This document shows positions 1 through 9,159 of a DNA stretch of 64,000 nucleotides, in pieces. Location of the stretch: positions 48,490-112,489 of the forward strand of contig JACKDJ010000012.1 of NCBI GenBank assembly GCA_020633625.1. Direction: 5' to 3'. Under the pieces are notes generated by a model. That model worked only from the letters and a program-made list of their open reading frames with translations, was not told the origin of the DNA and ran no database searches. The first letter of the stretch is position 1, and every line of letters begins with the position of its first letter. The stretch is from Myxococcales bacterium. GTDB taxonomy: Bacteria; Myxococcota_A; Bradymonadia; REDH01. Made by a program: the position numbers and the translations under genes.

Positions 1-40
1 AGCAGCGCCGCGCCGACGCTGAGCCGCGCAGCCGCGCGCC

Positions 41-2032
41 TCACAGCGCGTCGAGGTTCAGGCCGCCCGGATACGCGTACGACACGTCACAGTCGTAGCC
101 GTACGCATACAGCCCGATCGGCTCCGACGCCGACACCGCGTGCACCCCCGCGTTCGCCGGGAACCGCACCACCTCCCACACCCCGATCCGGCTGCGCGCG
201 GCCGTCACCTCGACGCTGTCGACGCGGATCACGGTGCCGGGAGGCCCGACCGCCGTCATGAAGTTCTGCTCGTATTGCGCGGGCGTCAGCACGATGTAGT
301 CGGAGCGGAACTGTGCTGTCGGCACGTTAACGAGGAACGCCGGGTCGCCGATGCCGGACCCCGAGTCGCACGTCCGCGGGATCGCGCACCCCGACGTGTC
401 GGGGACGAAGCCGTCGTCGGAGCACCCGTGGTCCGGACCCGGGTACGACGAGCCGACCATGAACTGCGCCAGCGTGATCGGCCGGTCCGCGAAGAGCACG
501 AAGTCGTCGGCGGTGACGAACTCCACGACCTCGCCGATCGACACGGTGCGTCCGTTCACGCCGGGGATCGGCGGGCTGGTCTGAAGCGTCGTCGCCGCCT
601 CCGAGGCCACGACCCGCCACACATCCGGCTCGGTGCCGCGCGGCCGGAACTTCGCGCCGACGAACTCGCGGCCCCACGTCGAGACCGGCATCAGCTGCTC
701 CTCGAGGTGGTCGCAGTACGGCACCCCGAGCGGGACGTTCGCGCACTCGGACCCCGCGAACACGGCGACCGGATGGTCGCTCGTGATGCGCATCCCCGAG
801 AGATCCGCGCCCTCGTTCGCGAGCCCCTGGAACGACAGCACCTCGCCTTGCGCCAGCGTGAAGCGAGACTCGACGTTCGGCTCGAGGGCCGGCACACCCC
901 CGCCGGCGTCCGTGCGCTGCGGGCTGGTCACCGCCACCGACGTCGTCCCCTCGCTCACCGCGATGATCGCCACGAACGTCTGCAGGCCCGCCGCCTGCGA
1001 CGGCCACGACGCGACGAGGTACTCGGACCCGACGCTCGTCGAAGGCAGCAGCAACGACGCGTCGTTCGAGAAGACGCCGACGTTGTTGAGCGGGTTGAAC
1101 TGGTGAACCGTCACCGGGCCGGTCGACTCGACGCGATACGCCAGCGCGCGCTGCCCGGTCCCGTCGATGTTCGCGGTCGGCAGCTCGAACGTCTCGAGCG
1201 CTCGCGGCGCGATCGCGCGCTCCACGGGCGCCGACAGGTTGCCGCCCGTGATCCGCACGTCGACCGGGTTGCTCGTGGCGTTCGAGACGGTCACGGCGAA
1301 CTGCGCCTCGTCTGCGCCGGTGCTGAGGCCGTCGCCGCCGATGTTGTCGAGGTCTGCCGCGTAGAAGCTGCAGCCCAGGTAGGTCTTTCCGTCACCGGCG
1401 CACGGATCGACGCACTGGCCCGCGTTGCAGCCGAGCTCGCACTCCTGCACGAGCGTCTCAGCGGTCCCTTCGGGGTTGCACTGGATGATGCTCGCGCCGT
1501 CGCAGCGGCGCGCGCTCGGCGCGCAGACCTGGTCTGTGCACTCCCCGTCGAAGCAGTTCGGGGTGGCAGCGGGGCAGGGTGAGATCGTGAACCCGGTCCC
1601 GTCTGCGCCGCAGAGCCGCAGTGCAGTCGGGGAGTCGCAGCGCAGCACGGCGCCCGGCACGCAGTCCCCGGTTGCGGGCGCGCACGCGCCGTCGGCGCAT
1701 GTCTCGCCGGCCCCACACGGGACGCTGCTCGTCGACTGCCCGTCTTCGGCGCAGACCGCGCGCGTCGTCGGGTCCGCACAGGTGGCCGTGCCCGGCAGGC
1801 ACACGAGCCCGCTGACGTCGGCGCCGGCGTCGGTCTCCACGCCGCCGCCTGTGTCTCGGCCGCCGGTCCGGTCGTCGTCGACGCAGACGCCGCGCTCGTT
1901 GATCAGCTGTCCCGCCGGGCAGCCCGTCTGAATGGCGACGCCGTCGTCGCCGCAGCCCCCCACGAGGGCTGCCGCTGCCGCTCCGAACACCATCACGCCG
2001 AGCGCTCTTCGACTCGAACCAAGAATCGCCAT
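41..2032 (-). CDS. IgGFc-binding-domain lipoprotein
   Basis: Predicted outer-surface lipoprotein of 663 aa. I start it at the ATG at 2032 because the sequence that follows is a clean lipoprotein signal peptide (hydrophobic AAAAALVGGC, Cys lipobox, then GDDG); the frame is open further upstream but that part is Arg-rich and not signal-like. Residues about 60-210 hold Cys-spaced modules typical of myxobacterial surface proteins. The rest (about 215-660) matches the IgGFc-binding protein N-terminal domain: beta-rich repeats such as PVTVHQFNPLNN, HPVAVFAGSECANVP and DHLEEQLMPVSTWG. The family is named after a mucin-associated IgG-binding protein; in bacteria the ligand is unknown and adhesion is only inferred. 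It is divergent from the IHF-like gene. Confidence 0.85.
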   Translation of the reverse strand: MAILGSSRRALGVMVFGAAAAALVGGCGDDGVAIQTGCPAGQLINERGVCVDDDRTGGRDTGGGVETDAGADVSGLVCLPGTATCADPTTRAVCAEDGQSTSSVPCGAGETCADGACAPATGDCVPGAVLRCDSPTALRLCGADGTGFTISPCPAATPNCFDGECTDQVCAPSARRCDGASIIQCNPEGTAETLVQECELGCNAGQCVDPCAGDGKTYLGCSFYAADLDNIGGDGLSTGADEAQFAVTVSNATSNPVDVRITGGNLSAPVERAIAPRALETFELPTANIDGTGQRALAYRVESTGPVTVHQFNPLNNVGVFSNDASLLLPSTSVGSEYLVASWPSQAAGLQTFVAIIAVSEGTTSVAVTSPQRTDAGGGVPALEPNVESRFTLAQGEVLSFQGLANEGADLSGMRITSDHPVAVFAGSECANVPLGVPYCDHLEEQLMPVSTWGREFVGAKFRPRGTEPDVWRVVASEAATTLQTSPPIPGVNGRTVSIGEVVEFVTADDFVLFADRPITLAQFMVGSSYPGPDHGCSDDGFVPDTSGCAIPRTCDSGSGIGDPAFLVNVPTAQFRSDYIVLTPAQYEQNFMTAVGPPGTVIRVDSVEVTAARSRIGVWEVVRFPANAGVHAVSASEPIGLYAYGYDCDVSYAYPGGLNLDAL

Positions 2033-2134
2033 CTGTGCCTGCTCTTCTGCGGATCTACGTGCCGAATCCACTACCCTCGTTCCGCGCCCGACGCCACACC
2101 GTGCCGATCCCATGCCGAGACACCGGGTTCAGCG

Positions 2135-2162
2135 TTGACAGGCGGCGCGCGCGAGGTAGTAA
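2135..2162 (+). promoter_or_regulatory. Sigma70-type promoter of the IHF/HU gene
   Basis: TTGACA at 2135-2140, a 16-bp spacer and a weak -10 TAGTAA at 2157-2162. It lies 31 nt before the ATG at 2194, which leaves room for the AGAGGG ribosome site at 2181. The -35 is a perfect consensus; the -10 is poor, so this is a reasonable guess only. Confidence 0.4.
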
Positions 2163-2193
2163 CGCGGGTCCGACGTCGACAGAGGGTGACCGC

Positions 2194-2496
2194 ATGACCG
2201 GCACGATGACCAAGAGCGAGTTGATCGAGCAGCTCGCGACTCGCACCGACCTCCCCAAGAAGCGCGCCGAAGACGCAGTCAACTGCGTCTTCGATGTCCT
2301 CGCCAAGGCGCTCGCCCAGGGCGCACGGATCGAGATCCGCGGCTTCGGCTCCTTCTCCCTCAAGGAGCACCGAGCCTACGTCGGGCGCAACCCGAAGACC
2401 GGCGAAGAGGTCCCCGTCGAGGAGAAGCACTCGATCCACTTCAAGGTGGGCAAGCAGCTCCGCGAGCTCGTCGATCAGCTCCCCGATCCCGGCTGA
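2194..2496 (+). CDS. ihfB: Integration host factor beta-type / HU-family DNA-bending protein
   Basis: A 100-aa histone-like protein that bends DNA as a dimer and organises the nucleoid. Start chosen at 2194, preceded by AGAGGG; the longer upstream frame encodes no conserved sequence. The family signature is clear: MTKSELIEQLATR at the N-terminus, then IEIRGFGSFSLKEHRA (residues about 48-63) and the DNA-intercalating arm GRNPKTGEEV with its conserved Arg-Asn-Pro. The sequence is closer to IHF beta than to HU in the IEIRGFGSFSL block, so ihfB is used, but a second HU/IHF subunit is not in this window. IHF also assists site-specific recombination, but there is no evidence linking it to the island downstream. 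Confidence 0.92.
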   Translation: MTGTMTKSELIEQLATRTDLPKKRAEDAVNCVFDVLAKALAQGARIEIRGFGSFSLKEHRAYVGRNPKTGEEVPVEEKHSIHFKVGKQLRELVDQLPDPG

Positions 2497-2535
2497 CGTC
2501 GCCGCTGCCGCGGCCCGGGACAGGGCGCGCGCCGC

Positions 2536-4194
2536 TCAGTTCGCCGTCGCCTCGATCGGCGCGCTCAACTCCAGCACCATCACCGCCTCGCGCGTCGCGA
2601 CCGCATAGGTGCGGGGTCCCACGGGCCGGATCGCCACCGGGAGATCCGTGCCCGCCGCGACCTCGGGGAACCACTCTCCCACGCGGACCACGGCTGTCGG
2701 ACGCTGGGTCGTCGTTGACACGCCGACGAGCTGCGACCCGCGGATCTGCACGACAGAGCCCCCATCGGGCGACAAGCACCACGGCGCGGCTTGCCCCCAC
2801 GCATCGGCGCTGATGGCGATCGAACCGCGGCGTGTCCACACGGGACCCGTAAACACCGCGATCCCCCAGCCGTCCGCAACCGCCAGCGTCCGCTCGTCGC
2901 GCGACATCTCCGGCAGGTACAGCCAGTTCAGCCCCGGCGCGTACTCCAGAGCCAGCGTCGGCGCGGAGGCGTCGGCGTCGATCACCTGGAAACCGGACTG
3001 GCTGCTCCCAACCGTCAGCACCCGCGACGGGTTTCCGCTGACGAACCGCTGCGGCGTCAGCGCTGGCTCGCCGAACGAGTGCGGCTCCCCAACCACCTCC
3101 AGGAAGCGGTCATCTGTCCGCTGCCGGACGACCCGCCCGTCGGACATCAGAGTCAGGACATCGCGGCCGTCGGGCGCGAACGCTACGTCGGTGGTCATGT
3201 AGTCGATCAGCTCGGGGCGGAGCGACGACTGGGAGATCGCGCCGGCATCGCCACGGCGGACCACGCGGACGTCGCCAGCCTCGCATCGCGCGACGACCGC
3301 GTCGCCGGCCGAAGAGACGTCCAGCATCCGCGGTGCGCACCCGGACAGAGAGAAGCGGGTCGCTGTGACGACCTGAACTCCGGTGCCGGCGCCGAGCCGC
3401 GTGCGAAGCTCCGGTGTCGCGAGCACCCCGGCCGGCGAGGCGAGAAACGCCGCTGTCTCGGCCGCCGCGGTCGCCGCGTCGCCGCTGGCGTCGGAGACCA
3501 GGGCTCGGTACAGCGCGTCGATCCCTTCCGGGATGTAGATCGCTCCGGGCTCCGGCGTCAGTGCGAACCCACCCTGCGCCGACGCAAGCTCCATCGCGAC
3601 GGCGTGTGCGTCGTCGAGGTGGCCCGAGAGCGCGAGGGCCGCCGCGAACGCGGCGCGACCCTGCGAGCCCGACGCGTCGCGAAGAAAGGACACGGCGCGG
3701 TCGAAGTCACCCGCGGCCGTCAGCAGCTCGCCAAGGTTCCCGATGTAGCGGGCCCGGTCCGGCAGCTCGGGCAAGTAACGGATTGAGCGCTCGAGGACGT
3801 CCGCGGCCTCGGCGTAGCGCCCGAGGCAGCCCAGCGCAAACGACCGGAAGAACGCCACCTGGGCCTCGACCTCGCGGCTCGTAAGTGGGACCTCGTCGGC
3901 GCGATCCAGTACGTCACCCGCGCGCCCTGCGCGGGCGAGGCGGTGGAGCATGAGCAGTCCCGGCATCGGGTCGTCCGGTGCCAGCGCCGCGAGGCGCCGC
4001 AGCTCGGCGACCGCCATGTCGGTGTCGTCGATCGCCGCCGCCGCTGCGAGCTGAGCCCCGAGGTCGCGGCCCCCGCTCGTGATGATCTCCTGCCAGATCG
4101 TCGCCTCGGCCTTCGGCGCCACGAGCGACGCGCCGACGACGGCGATCAGACCGCCGGCGATCATCCCCGGGATCACACGCGTGGCTCTCCGCAT
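2536..4194 (-). CDS. Exported TPR and beta-propeller-like protein, unknown function
   Basis: A 552-aa protein starting with an N-terminal signal or anchor (RVIPGMIAGGLIAVVGAS, ending in APKAEA, a possible signal peptidase site). Residues about 30-250 are Ala-rich helical hairpins typical of tetratricopeptide repeats (CLGRYAEAADVLERSIRYLP; ELLTAAGDFDRAVSFL). Residues about 270-550 have repeated short beta strands with SPDG/APDG turns (VAFAPDGRDVLTLMSDGR, WCLSPDGGSVVQIRGSQL), suggesting a WD40-like propeller. Its ATG overlaps the TGA of the upstream Cys-rich lipoprotein gene (TGATG at 4192-4196), so the two are translationally coupled and probably work at the same place. The TPR may be a protein-docking surface; no enzyme motif was seen. 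Confidence 0.7.
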   Translation of the reverse strand: MRRATRVIPGMIAGGLIAVVGASLVAPKAEATIWQEIITSGGRDLGAQLAAAAAIDDTDMAVAELRRLAALAPDDPMPGLLMLHRLARAGRAGDVLDRADEVPLTSREVEAQVAFFRSFALGCLGRYAEAADVLERSIRYLPELPDRARYIGNLGELLTAAGDFDRAVSFLRDASGSQGRAAFAAALALSGHLDDAHAVAMELASAQGGFALTPEPGAIYIPEGIDALYRALVSDASGDAATAAAETAAFLASPAGVLATPELRTRLGAGTGVQVVTATRFSLSGCAPRMLDVSSAGDAVVARCEAGDVRVVRRGDAGAISQSSLRPELIDYMTTDVAFAPDGRDVLTLMSDGRVVRQRTDDRFLEVVGEPHSFGEPALTPQRFVSGNPSRVLTVGSSQSGFQVIDADASAPTLALEYAPGLNWLYLPEMSRDERTLAVADGWGIAVFTGPVWTRRGSIAISADAWGQAAPWCLSPDGGSVVQIRGSQLVGVSTTTQRPTAVVRVGEWFPEVAAGTDLPVAIRPVGPRTYAVATREAVMVLELSAPIEATAN

Positions 4195-6149
4195 CAGCCG
4201 CACTCCCCTCCGATGCAGATACCGCCCCGGCAGTCCCCGTTGTCTCGGCAGTCGATGCTGCCGGAGCGGCAGATGCCGCCGACGCACACGTTCGCGGAGC
4301 CGCTGCAGTCGTCGTCGATGTCGCACCGCTGCACGTTCTCGCAGAAGCCGTTCGCGCACACCGGGCGCGCGCCGCCGCAGTCGGTGTCCTCGAAGCACCC
4401 GGGCGTCTCGAACACGCACTCGCCGTCGATGCACAGCGCTGCGAACCCGCACGTCTCGTTGTAGGTGCACGAGAGCGCGTTGGCGCAGCGCCCGTCGAGG
4501 CAGATCTGGCCGAACCCGCAGTCTCCCTGGGTTCGACACGCGAGCTCGGCGGCGCACCGCCCTTCGTCGCAGAACTCGCCGCTGGCGCAGTCGCGAGACG
4601 AGGCGCACCCACCTTGTGCGCAGCGCCCGAACTCGCAGATGCGGGCCACGCCGCACTCGGAGTCGACCTCGCAGATCATCGGCGCGTCGACGCAACTGCC
4701 GTCGGTGCAGACGCTCGCGACCGGGCAGTCACGGTCGGCGCCGCACACCGGTGGCGGCGGCACGCACGCGAAGTCGAGGCACGACTCGCCCGCCGCACAG
4801 TCGGTCGCCGCCAGACAGCCGGCGGCCGGCGCGATGCAGGTGTTCGACTCGCACGTGTAGCCGGCGGGGCAGTCGCGAGACAGCGAGCACTCACGCCCGA
4901 CGCAAACCCCCGCGTTACATCCGAAGCCCGTAGGGCAGTCGATGTCGAGGATGCAGGAACCGTCTCCGACGCACGCGCCGCCGACGCACGCCTGCGCCAC
5001 GCCGCACTCGGCCGACGTCTCGCACTCGCGTGCCGCGCGGCACGCGCCGTCCACACACGAAGTCCCGGCGGGACACACGACCGGACACCCGTCGACGCAC
5101 CGCCCATCCTCGCAGGTCCCGCTCTCGCAGTCCGTCGCGACGAAGCACTCGCCGTCGAGCACGCAGGCGCCCGACGCGTTGCAGACGAAGCCGGCCGGAC
5201 ACGCGTCGGCGGCGTCGCAGCTCCCGACCTCGATGCAGCTCGAACCCATGCAGACGAATCCGACGGGGCAGTCAGCGATCGTGTCGCACGAGACCCGCAC
5301 GCACTCGCCGTTCCTGCACAGCATGTCCCGGCCGCAGCTCGCGCTCGACGTGCACTCCACGCCCCCCACACACTCGCCGCCCACGCAGCTCGATCCGGAC
5401 GGGCAGTCCGCCGCCGATGTACAAGCCCCGGCGGTCACGGCGCACGCGCCATCGACGCACGTGAACCCAGCCTGGCAGTCCGAGTCGAACTCGCAGTCCG
5501 CGAGCGACAGGCACACGCCGTCGCGGCAGGCCTCCCCCTCGCCGCACGCACGCAGCTCGTCGCACGGGCGGGTGACTGTCGCGCAACCGCCGTCGGCGCA
5601 GATGGCGCCCTCTGGGCAGTCGGCGTCGGTGGCGCAGACCCCGGTGAACGTACACTGCGAGTCGATGCACTCCTCGCCCGGGCCGCAGATCCCCGTCGGC
5701 CGGCACGCCGAACCGGCGACGCAGACCCCGGCCCGACAGACCCCGCCGGTGTTGCACTCCGAGCCGAGCGTGCACTCGACCAGCGCCAGACAGACGCTGT
5801 CCACGCAGATCGCCGACTCCGGGCAACCGCCGTCGTCGACGCAGCCGACCGTCCCTCCGCACCCGGAGCCGACGCAGCCGGCATCGGGCGTCTCGGCTGC
5901 GACACAGACCCCGTCGACGCACGGAAGATCGCCGGGGCACGCGACGCCGAGCCCGCAGGCGGCGGCCGTGCAGGTCCCCGAGACGCACACGGATCCCGCG
6001 TCGCACCACGAGTCGTCTTCGCACCCGTTGCCGAGGGAGACGCGGCTGCAGGCTGCGACCGACAGCGAGACGAACAGCCCCGCTGCCACGACCGGGACGC
6101 CGGCGCGGCCGCTGCCCCACCAACGACGAACACTCCGCAGCGCTGTCAT
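4194..6149 (-). CDS. Cys-rich repeat lipoprotein (about 26 EGF/Dickkopf-like modules)
   Basis: A 651-aa lipoprotein: signal peptide with lipobox SVAAC at about residues 30-34, then an almost unbroken run of about 26 modules of 20-24 residues with the pattern C-x5-C-x5-C-x4-C, for example CEFDSDCQAGFTCVDGAC and CTSAADCPSGSSCVGGEC. No other domain follows. Modules of this kind, probably closed by disulphides, are common in surface proteins of Myxococcota and are presumed to act as rigid stalks or binding arrays; the partner is unknown. The codon use is homogeneous and GC-rich, so this is native. The long open frames on the opposite strand are shadows of its biased composition. Confidence 0.85.
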   Translation of the reverse strand: MTALRSVRRWWGSGRAGVPVVAAGLFVSLSVAACSRVSLGNGCEDDSWCDAGSVCVSGTCTAAACGLGVACPGDLPCVDGVCVAAETPDAGCVGSGCGGTVGCVDDGGCPESAICVDSVCLALVECTLGSECNTGGVCRAGVCVAGSACRPTGICGPGEECIDSQCTFTGVCATDADCPEGAICADGGCATVTRPCDELRACGEGEACRDGVCLSLADCEFDSDCQAGFTCVDGACAVTAGACTSAADCPSGSSCVGGECVGGVECTSSASCGRDMLCRNGECVRVSCDTIADCPVGFVCMGSSCIEVGSCDAADACPAGFVCNASGACVLDGECFVATDCESGTCEDGRCVDGCPVVCPAGTSCVDGACRAARECETSAECGVAQACVGGACVGDGSCILDIDCPTGFGCNAGVCVGRECSLSRDCPAGYTCESNTCIAPAAGCLAATDCAAGESCLDFACVPPPPVCGADRDCPVASVCTDGSCVDAPMICEVDSECGVARICEFGRCAQGGCASSRDCASGEFCDEGRCAAELACRTQGDCGFGQICLDGRCANALSCTYNETCGFAALCIDGECVFETPGCFEDTDCGGARPVCANGFCENVQRCDIDDDCSGSANVCVGGICRSGSIDCRDNGDCRGGICIGGECG

Positions 6150-6331
6150 GCCGAAATCTCCACGTCGAACGAGTGACGCGCGACAGTCTTAGCGGGAACC
6201 GGGGTTCGTCGCCAGCGGGGGCGGGTCGGCGCGTCGAGCATGTGGGCTGGCGCGCTCGGCTGCGGTCGTTCGGCCGCTGGGCCCTGTTGCGCTCTCCTCA
6301 GTGGCGGCGTAGGGCTGACAGCGCAACCCGT

Positions 6332-6841
6332 ATGCCCCCGCATCGCATGCACGCGCGCAACTGCCTACTCGCCCTGATGCTCACCTGCTCCGCCGCCGGC
6401 GCCTGCGGCGGTCGCGACAAGCCCGCCGAAGGCGGTGAGGCGCTGCTGACGCATGGGCACGACATGATGGGTCAGGTCGAGGAGCGAGCGCGGAACCACG
6501 TCTTCGACATGGCGACGATCCTCGAGACCAACCTCGACGACCCCGCCACCGCCGTCACGCGGATGCAGAACCTGTTCAGCGTGAACGGCGAGCGGATGAT
6601 CGGCGACGCCGTCCTCCTCGAGCAGCGCCTCGCGTCGCTCGAGGGCGACGAGCGGCGCCTCTACGAGGCCCAGCTCGCCGCCTACCTAGACGAGGCGTTC
6701 GTCGCGTGGCGCGACGCCAACGCCGCGTTCGTCCAGGCGCACCCGGCCGAGGGTCGCGAGATCGGGCAGCTCGTCGAGCTGTTCGATCGGACCGACGCCG
6801 CCAGGCGCACCGCAGACGCCGCGCGGGCCGCTGCGCCGTAG
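6332..6841 (+). CDS. Small lipoprotein, unknown function
   Basis: 169-aa predicted lipoprotein. The ATG at 6332 (or 6347) gives a signal peptide LLALMLTCSAAGAC with a Cys lipobox; the frame upstream is Arg-rich and not coding-like. The mature part is mostly alpha-helical and acidic (RMIGDAVLLEQRLASLEGDE, EAQLAAYLDEAFVAWRDANA), probably one or two long amphipathic helices. I do not recognise a family. It faces the convergent speH gene across a 64-nt gap holding a hairpin. Confidence 0.65.
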   Translation: MPPHRMHARNCLLALMLTCSAAGACGGRDKPAEGGEALLTHGHDMMGQVEERARNHVFDMATILETNLDDPATAVTRMQNLFSVNGERMIGDAVLLEQRLASLEGDERRLYEAQLAAYLDEAFVAWRDANAAFVQAHPAEGREIGQLVELFDRTDAARRTADAARAAAP

Positions 6842-6867
6842 CTGCTGGCGTGCGATAGGGCAGAGCA

Positions 6868-6900
6868 GCGGGGCCGTCGGCTAGCGCGCGCCGGCCCCGC
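6868..6900. terminator. Hairpin between convergent genes
   Basis: GCGGGGCC (6868-6875) pairs with GGCCCCGC (6893-6900). It lies in the 64-nt gap between the lipoprotein gene and speH, where a bidirectional terminator would be expected. No U-tract follows, so it may only be part of a factor-dependent stop. Confidence 0.45.
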
Positions 6901-6905
6901 AGACC

Positions 6906-7301
6906 TCAGCTCGCCTTGACGTCGTACGCCTTCGGGACCGTGCCCTCGGGCACGTCGAGGATGCCGCGCTTGAGCTCGACGACCGAGTCGCGCTTCGCCG
7001 CGAACTTCTCGCGCAGGTACTTGTGCGCGAACCACGGGTCGATGACGTCGCCGCACGTGAAGACGTCGACCGCCGCGTACCCGAACTCCGGCCAGGTGTG
7101 AATCGAGAGGTGGGACTCGCTGATCACCACCATCCCCGACACGCCGTGCGGGTTGAAGTGGTGAAACTCGACGGCCACGATCGTGGCCTTCATCGCCTCG
7201 GCTGCCTCGCACATCGACTTCTGAATGAAGTCGACGTCGTCCATGATCTCACGCGGGCAGTCGTAGTACTCGATGATGCAGTGTCGTCCCAGTGCTTCCA
7301 A
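6906..7301 (-). CDS. speH: S-adenosylmethionine decarboxylase proenzyme
   Basis: 131-aa class 1B AdoMet decarboxylase. It makes decarboxylated AdoMet, the aminopropyl donor for spermidine synthase. The start is a TTG at 7301, decided by a perfect AGGAGG (7309-7314 on the minus strand) 7 nt upstream; the frame continues upstream but past the ribosome site. From this start the key residues fall at the positions known for the Thermotoga enzyme: Ser63 in SESHLSIHTWPE, the self-cleavage site that becomes the pyruvoyl group, His68 and Cys83 (VFTCGD). The spermidine synthase gene lies 2 kb away, on the other strand, beyond polX. Confidence 0.95.
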   Translation of the reverse strand: MEALGRHCIIEYYDCPREIMDDVDFIQKSMCEAAEAMKATIVAVEFHHFNPHGVSGMVVISESHLSIHTWPEFGYAAVDVFTCGDVIDPWFAHKYLREKFAAKRDSVVELKRGILDVPEGTVPKAYDVKAS

Positions 7302-7333
7302 TTCGCTACCTCCTACGGGTGACGGGCGGGCGG

Positions 7334-7361
7334 AAAATACGGAGAAGCCCCCGCTCCGCAA
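7334..7361 (-). promoter_or_regulatory. Probable speH promoter
   Basis: On the minus strand TTGCGG (7356-7361), 16 nt, TATTTT (7334-7339), in an AT-richer patch about 35 nt before the speH start and just downstream of the polX terminator hairpin. The -10 is good, the -35 fair. Confidence 0.45.
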
Positions 7362-7372
7362 GGAATTTTTCG

Positions 7373-7400
7373 AAAAATGTGCCCCCAGTCGATCTGGGGG
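7373..7400 (-). terminator. Rho-independent terminator after the PolX-like gene
   Basis: On the minus strand CCCCCAG (7394-7400) and CTGGGGG (7382-7388) close a 5-nt loop and are followed after CACA by TTTTT (7373-7377). It sits 60 nt after the polX stop and before the speH promoter, so it separates the two units. Confidence 0.75.
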
Positions 7401-7461
7401 GCCCACGCACGCGGCGTGCGGCGCCGAATGCCGCACTCCATGCCGCACTCCCAGCCCGCTG

Positions 7462-9159
7462 TCAGGCGCGCGCGCCTCGCCGAAGCCCGACCAGCGCGTC
7501 CGCGTCGAGCGAGTTCACCAACCGTCCCGGCGGTACCCCCGCCCGCGCGGCCTGGGCGAGCGCCAGGTCGACCTGGTCGAGTTCGTCGACGCTGTGCGCG
7601 TCCGACCCGAGCGAGATCCACAGCCCCGGACGAGCCAGAGCGGCGGCCAACAGCTCGTCGCTCGCGTCGAGGCGGTGCGGGGAGCCGTTGATCTCGATGC
7701 CGACCCCGTGCTCTTCGCACGCGTCCAGCACCGCGTCGACGTCGAACTCGATCCCCTCGCGCGATCCGAGCTTCTGCCCAGTCGGGTGTCCGATCGTGCC
7801 GAGCCAGCCCGACTCGATCGCACGCAGAAGCCGCGCGGTCTGCTCGCGCCGCGTCAGGCTGAACGCCGAGTGGATCGACCCAACGGCCCAATCCAGCATG
7901 CCCAGCGTCTCGTCGTCGAGGTCGAGCGCGCCGTCGCGCAAGATGTCGACCTCGAGGCCGCAGAGCACGCGGCACTCGCCCGACGGCAGCGCACGGATCG
8001 CGGCGATCTGCGCCCGCACGCGCGCCGCGTCGAGGCCGTTCGCGACACCAGCGAGCGCGACACTGTGATCGGTGATCACGATGTGCCGGCGACCGCGATC
8101 CGCTGCTGCCGCGCGCATCTCCTCGATCGTCGCCGCGCCGTCCGACCACGTCGTGTGCATGTGCAGGTCGCCGAGCACGTGCGCTGACGACAGCGCCGGC
8201 CAGAACGCCGTGTCCTCGCCCTCGAAGGCTCGCCACGCCGGTGGCGCCGCCGCGATCGACAGGGCTGCGAACGCCGCCTCGACGGTCGGCGTCGCGACCG
8301 GAACCTCTGTGACCGCATCCCACAGCCCGGTCGCGTCGAGCCGCAGGCCGCGAGCGGTCGCAGCCGACGCCAACCTGTCCCGCGTCCGCTCCGACGACGT
8401 CTCCCACAGCACCCGAGCCCCAAGCGCGTCTGGCGCGACAGCCCGGACGGCCACGCGCGCCCCTTCGACGTCGCAGCTGCCCCCACCGCGGATCGGCTCG
8501 ACCTCGCCGAGCCCCGCCAGCGCCTCCAGCACGGCGTCGACATCGGTCGTCGCTGCGAGCAGCTCGACCTTCTCGGCCCACGGGCGGATCTGCGCGACGG
8601 CCCCCACGGTCTCGACGGCCCCGATCCCCGGCTGGCGTCGGAGGGTCGCCGCGACGTGATCCGCGACGCGACGCGCCGTGGGGTAGGGCGCCTTGTCGCC
8701 GCGCGCCGCACGCGCGGCGAGCGCCGTCGCGAGCTGCGTCGCCAGCTTTGCGCCAAGCCCCGAGGTGCTCGCGACCGCGCCCGTGGCGAGCGCCCGCTCG
8801 AGCCCCGCCAGATCGCGAACGCCGAGCGCGTCCCGCAGCTTCGCGACGCGCGCCGCGCCGAGACCCGGGAGCGTCAGCAGCTCTGCGACACCGGCCCCGA
8901 CCTCCTCGACGAGCCGATCGAGCGTCTCGCAACGGCCCGTCGTCGCCAGCTCTGCGAGGTCGCGCCCGAGCGATCGCCCGATCCCGGGCAGGCCCGTGTG
9001 CGCCCCCGCCGCGACCAGGTCGGCGAGCGGCTCCTTGAGCCCCGACACCGTACGTCCGGCGCGAGCGTACGCGGCGACCTCGAACTCCCGGCGTCCGGCG
9101 AGCTGCGCCAGCGCGGCGATCCGCTCGAGCTGTCGTCCACAGGCCCGGTTCGACGGCAC
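7462..9159 (-). CDS. PolX-type protein: PHP exonuclease with a degenerate polymerase site
   Basis: 565-aa protein with the PolX layout: N-terminal helix-hairpin-helix 8-kDa and fingers region (TLPGLGAARVAKL around residue 95-108), palm/thumb, then a C-terminal PHP domain (from about 330). The PHP metal site looks intact: DLHMHTTWSDG, VITDHS, GLEVDI, GSIHSAF, GHPTG, EINGSPHRLD and GSDAHS. In contrast the palm motif normally GS-x-RRG...GDxD reads VAQIRPWAEKVELL, and the third Asp strand reads GARVAVRAV, so all three metal-binding Asp are missing. The protein is thus likely a PHP nuclease or phosphatase with a dead polymerase module. GTG start with GAGAGG upstream. PolX proteins act in base-excision or end repair; that role here is by family only. 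Confidence 0.85.
   Translation of the reverse strand: MPSNRACGRQLERIAALAQLAGRREFEVAAYARAGRTVSGLKEPLADLVAAGAHTGLPGIGRSLGRDLAELATTGRCETLDRLVEEVGAGVAELLTLPGLGAARVAKLRDALGVRDLAGLERALATGAVASTSGLGAKLATQLATALAARAARGDKAPYPTARRVADHVAATLRRQPGIGAVETVGAVAQIRPWAEKVELLAATTDVDAVLEALAGLGEVEPIRGGGSCDVEGARVAVRAVAPDALGARVLWETSSERTRDRLASAATARGLRLDATGLWDAVTEVPVATPTVEAAFAALSIAAAPPAWRAFEGEDTAFWPALSSAHVLGDLHMHTTWSDGAATIEEMRAAAADRGRRHIVITDHSVALAGVANGLDAARVRAQIAAIRALPSGECRVLCGLEVDILRDGALDLDDETLGMLDWAVGSIHSAFSLTRREQTARLLRAIESGWLGTIGHPTGQKLGSREGIEFDVDAVLDACEEHGVGIEINGSPHRLDASDELLAAALARPGLWISLGSDAHSVDELDQVDLALAQAARAGVPPGRLVNSLDADALVGLRRGARA

Noticed and set aside
4942..6192. Long open frame (416 aa) on the + strand opposite the Cys-rich lipoprotein gene
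   Set aside because: It mirrors the repeat composition of the gene on the other strand (His/Ser/Thr/Pro-rich), has no domain and no ribosome site.
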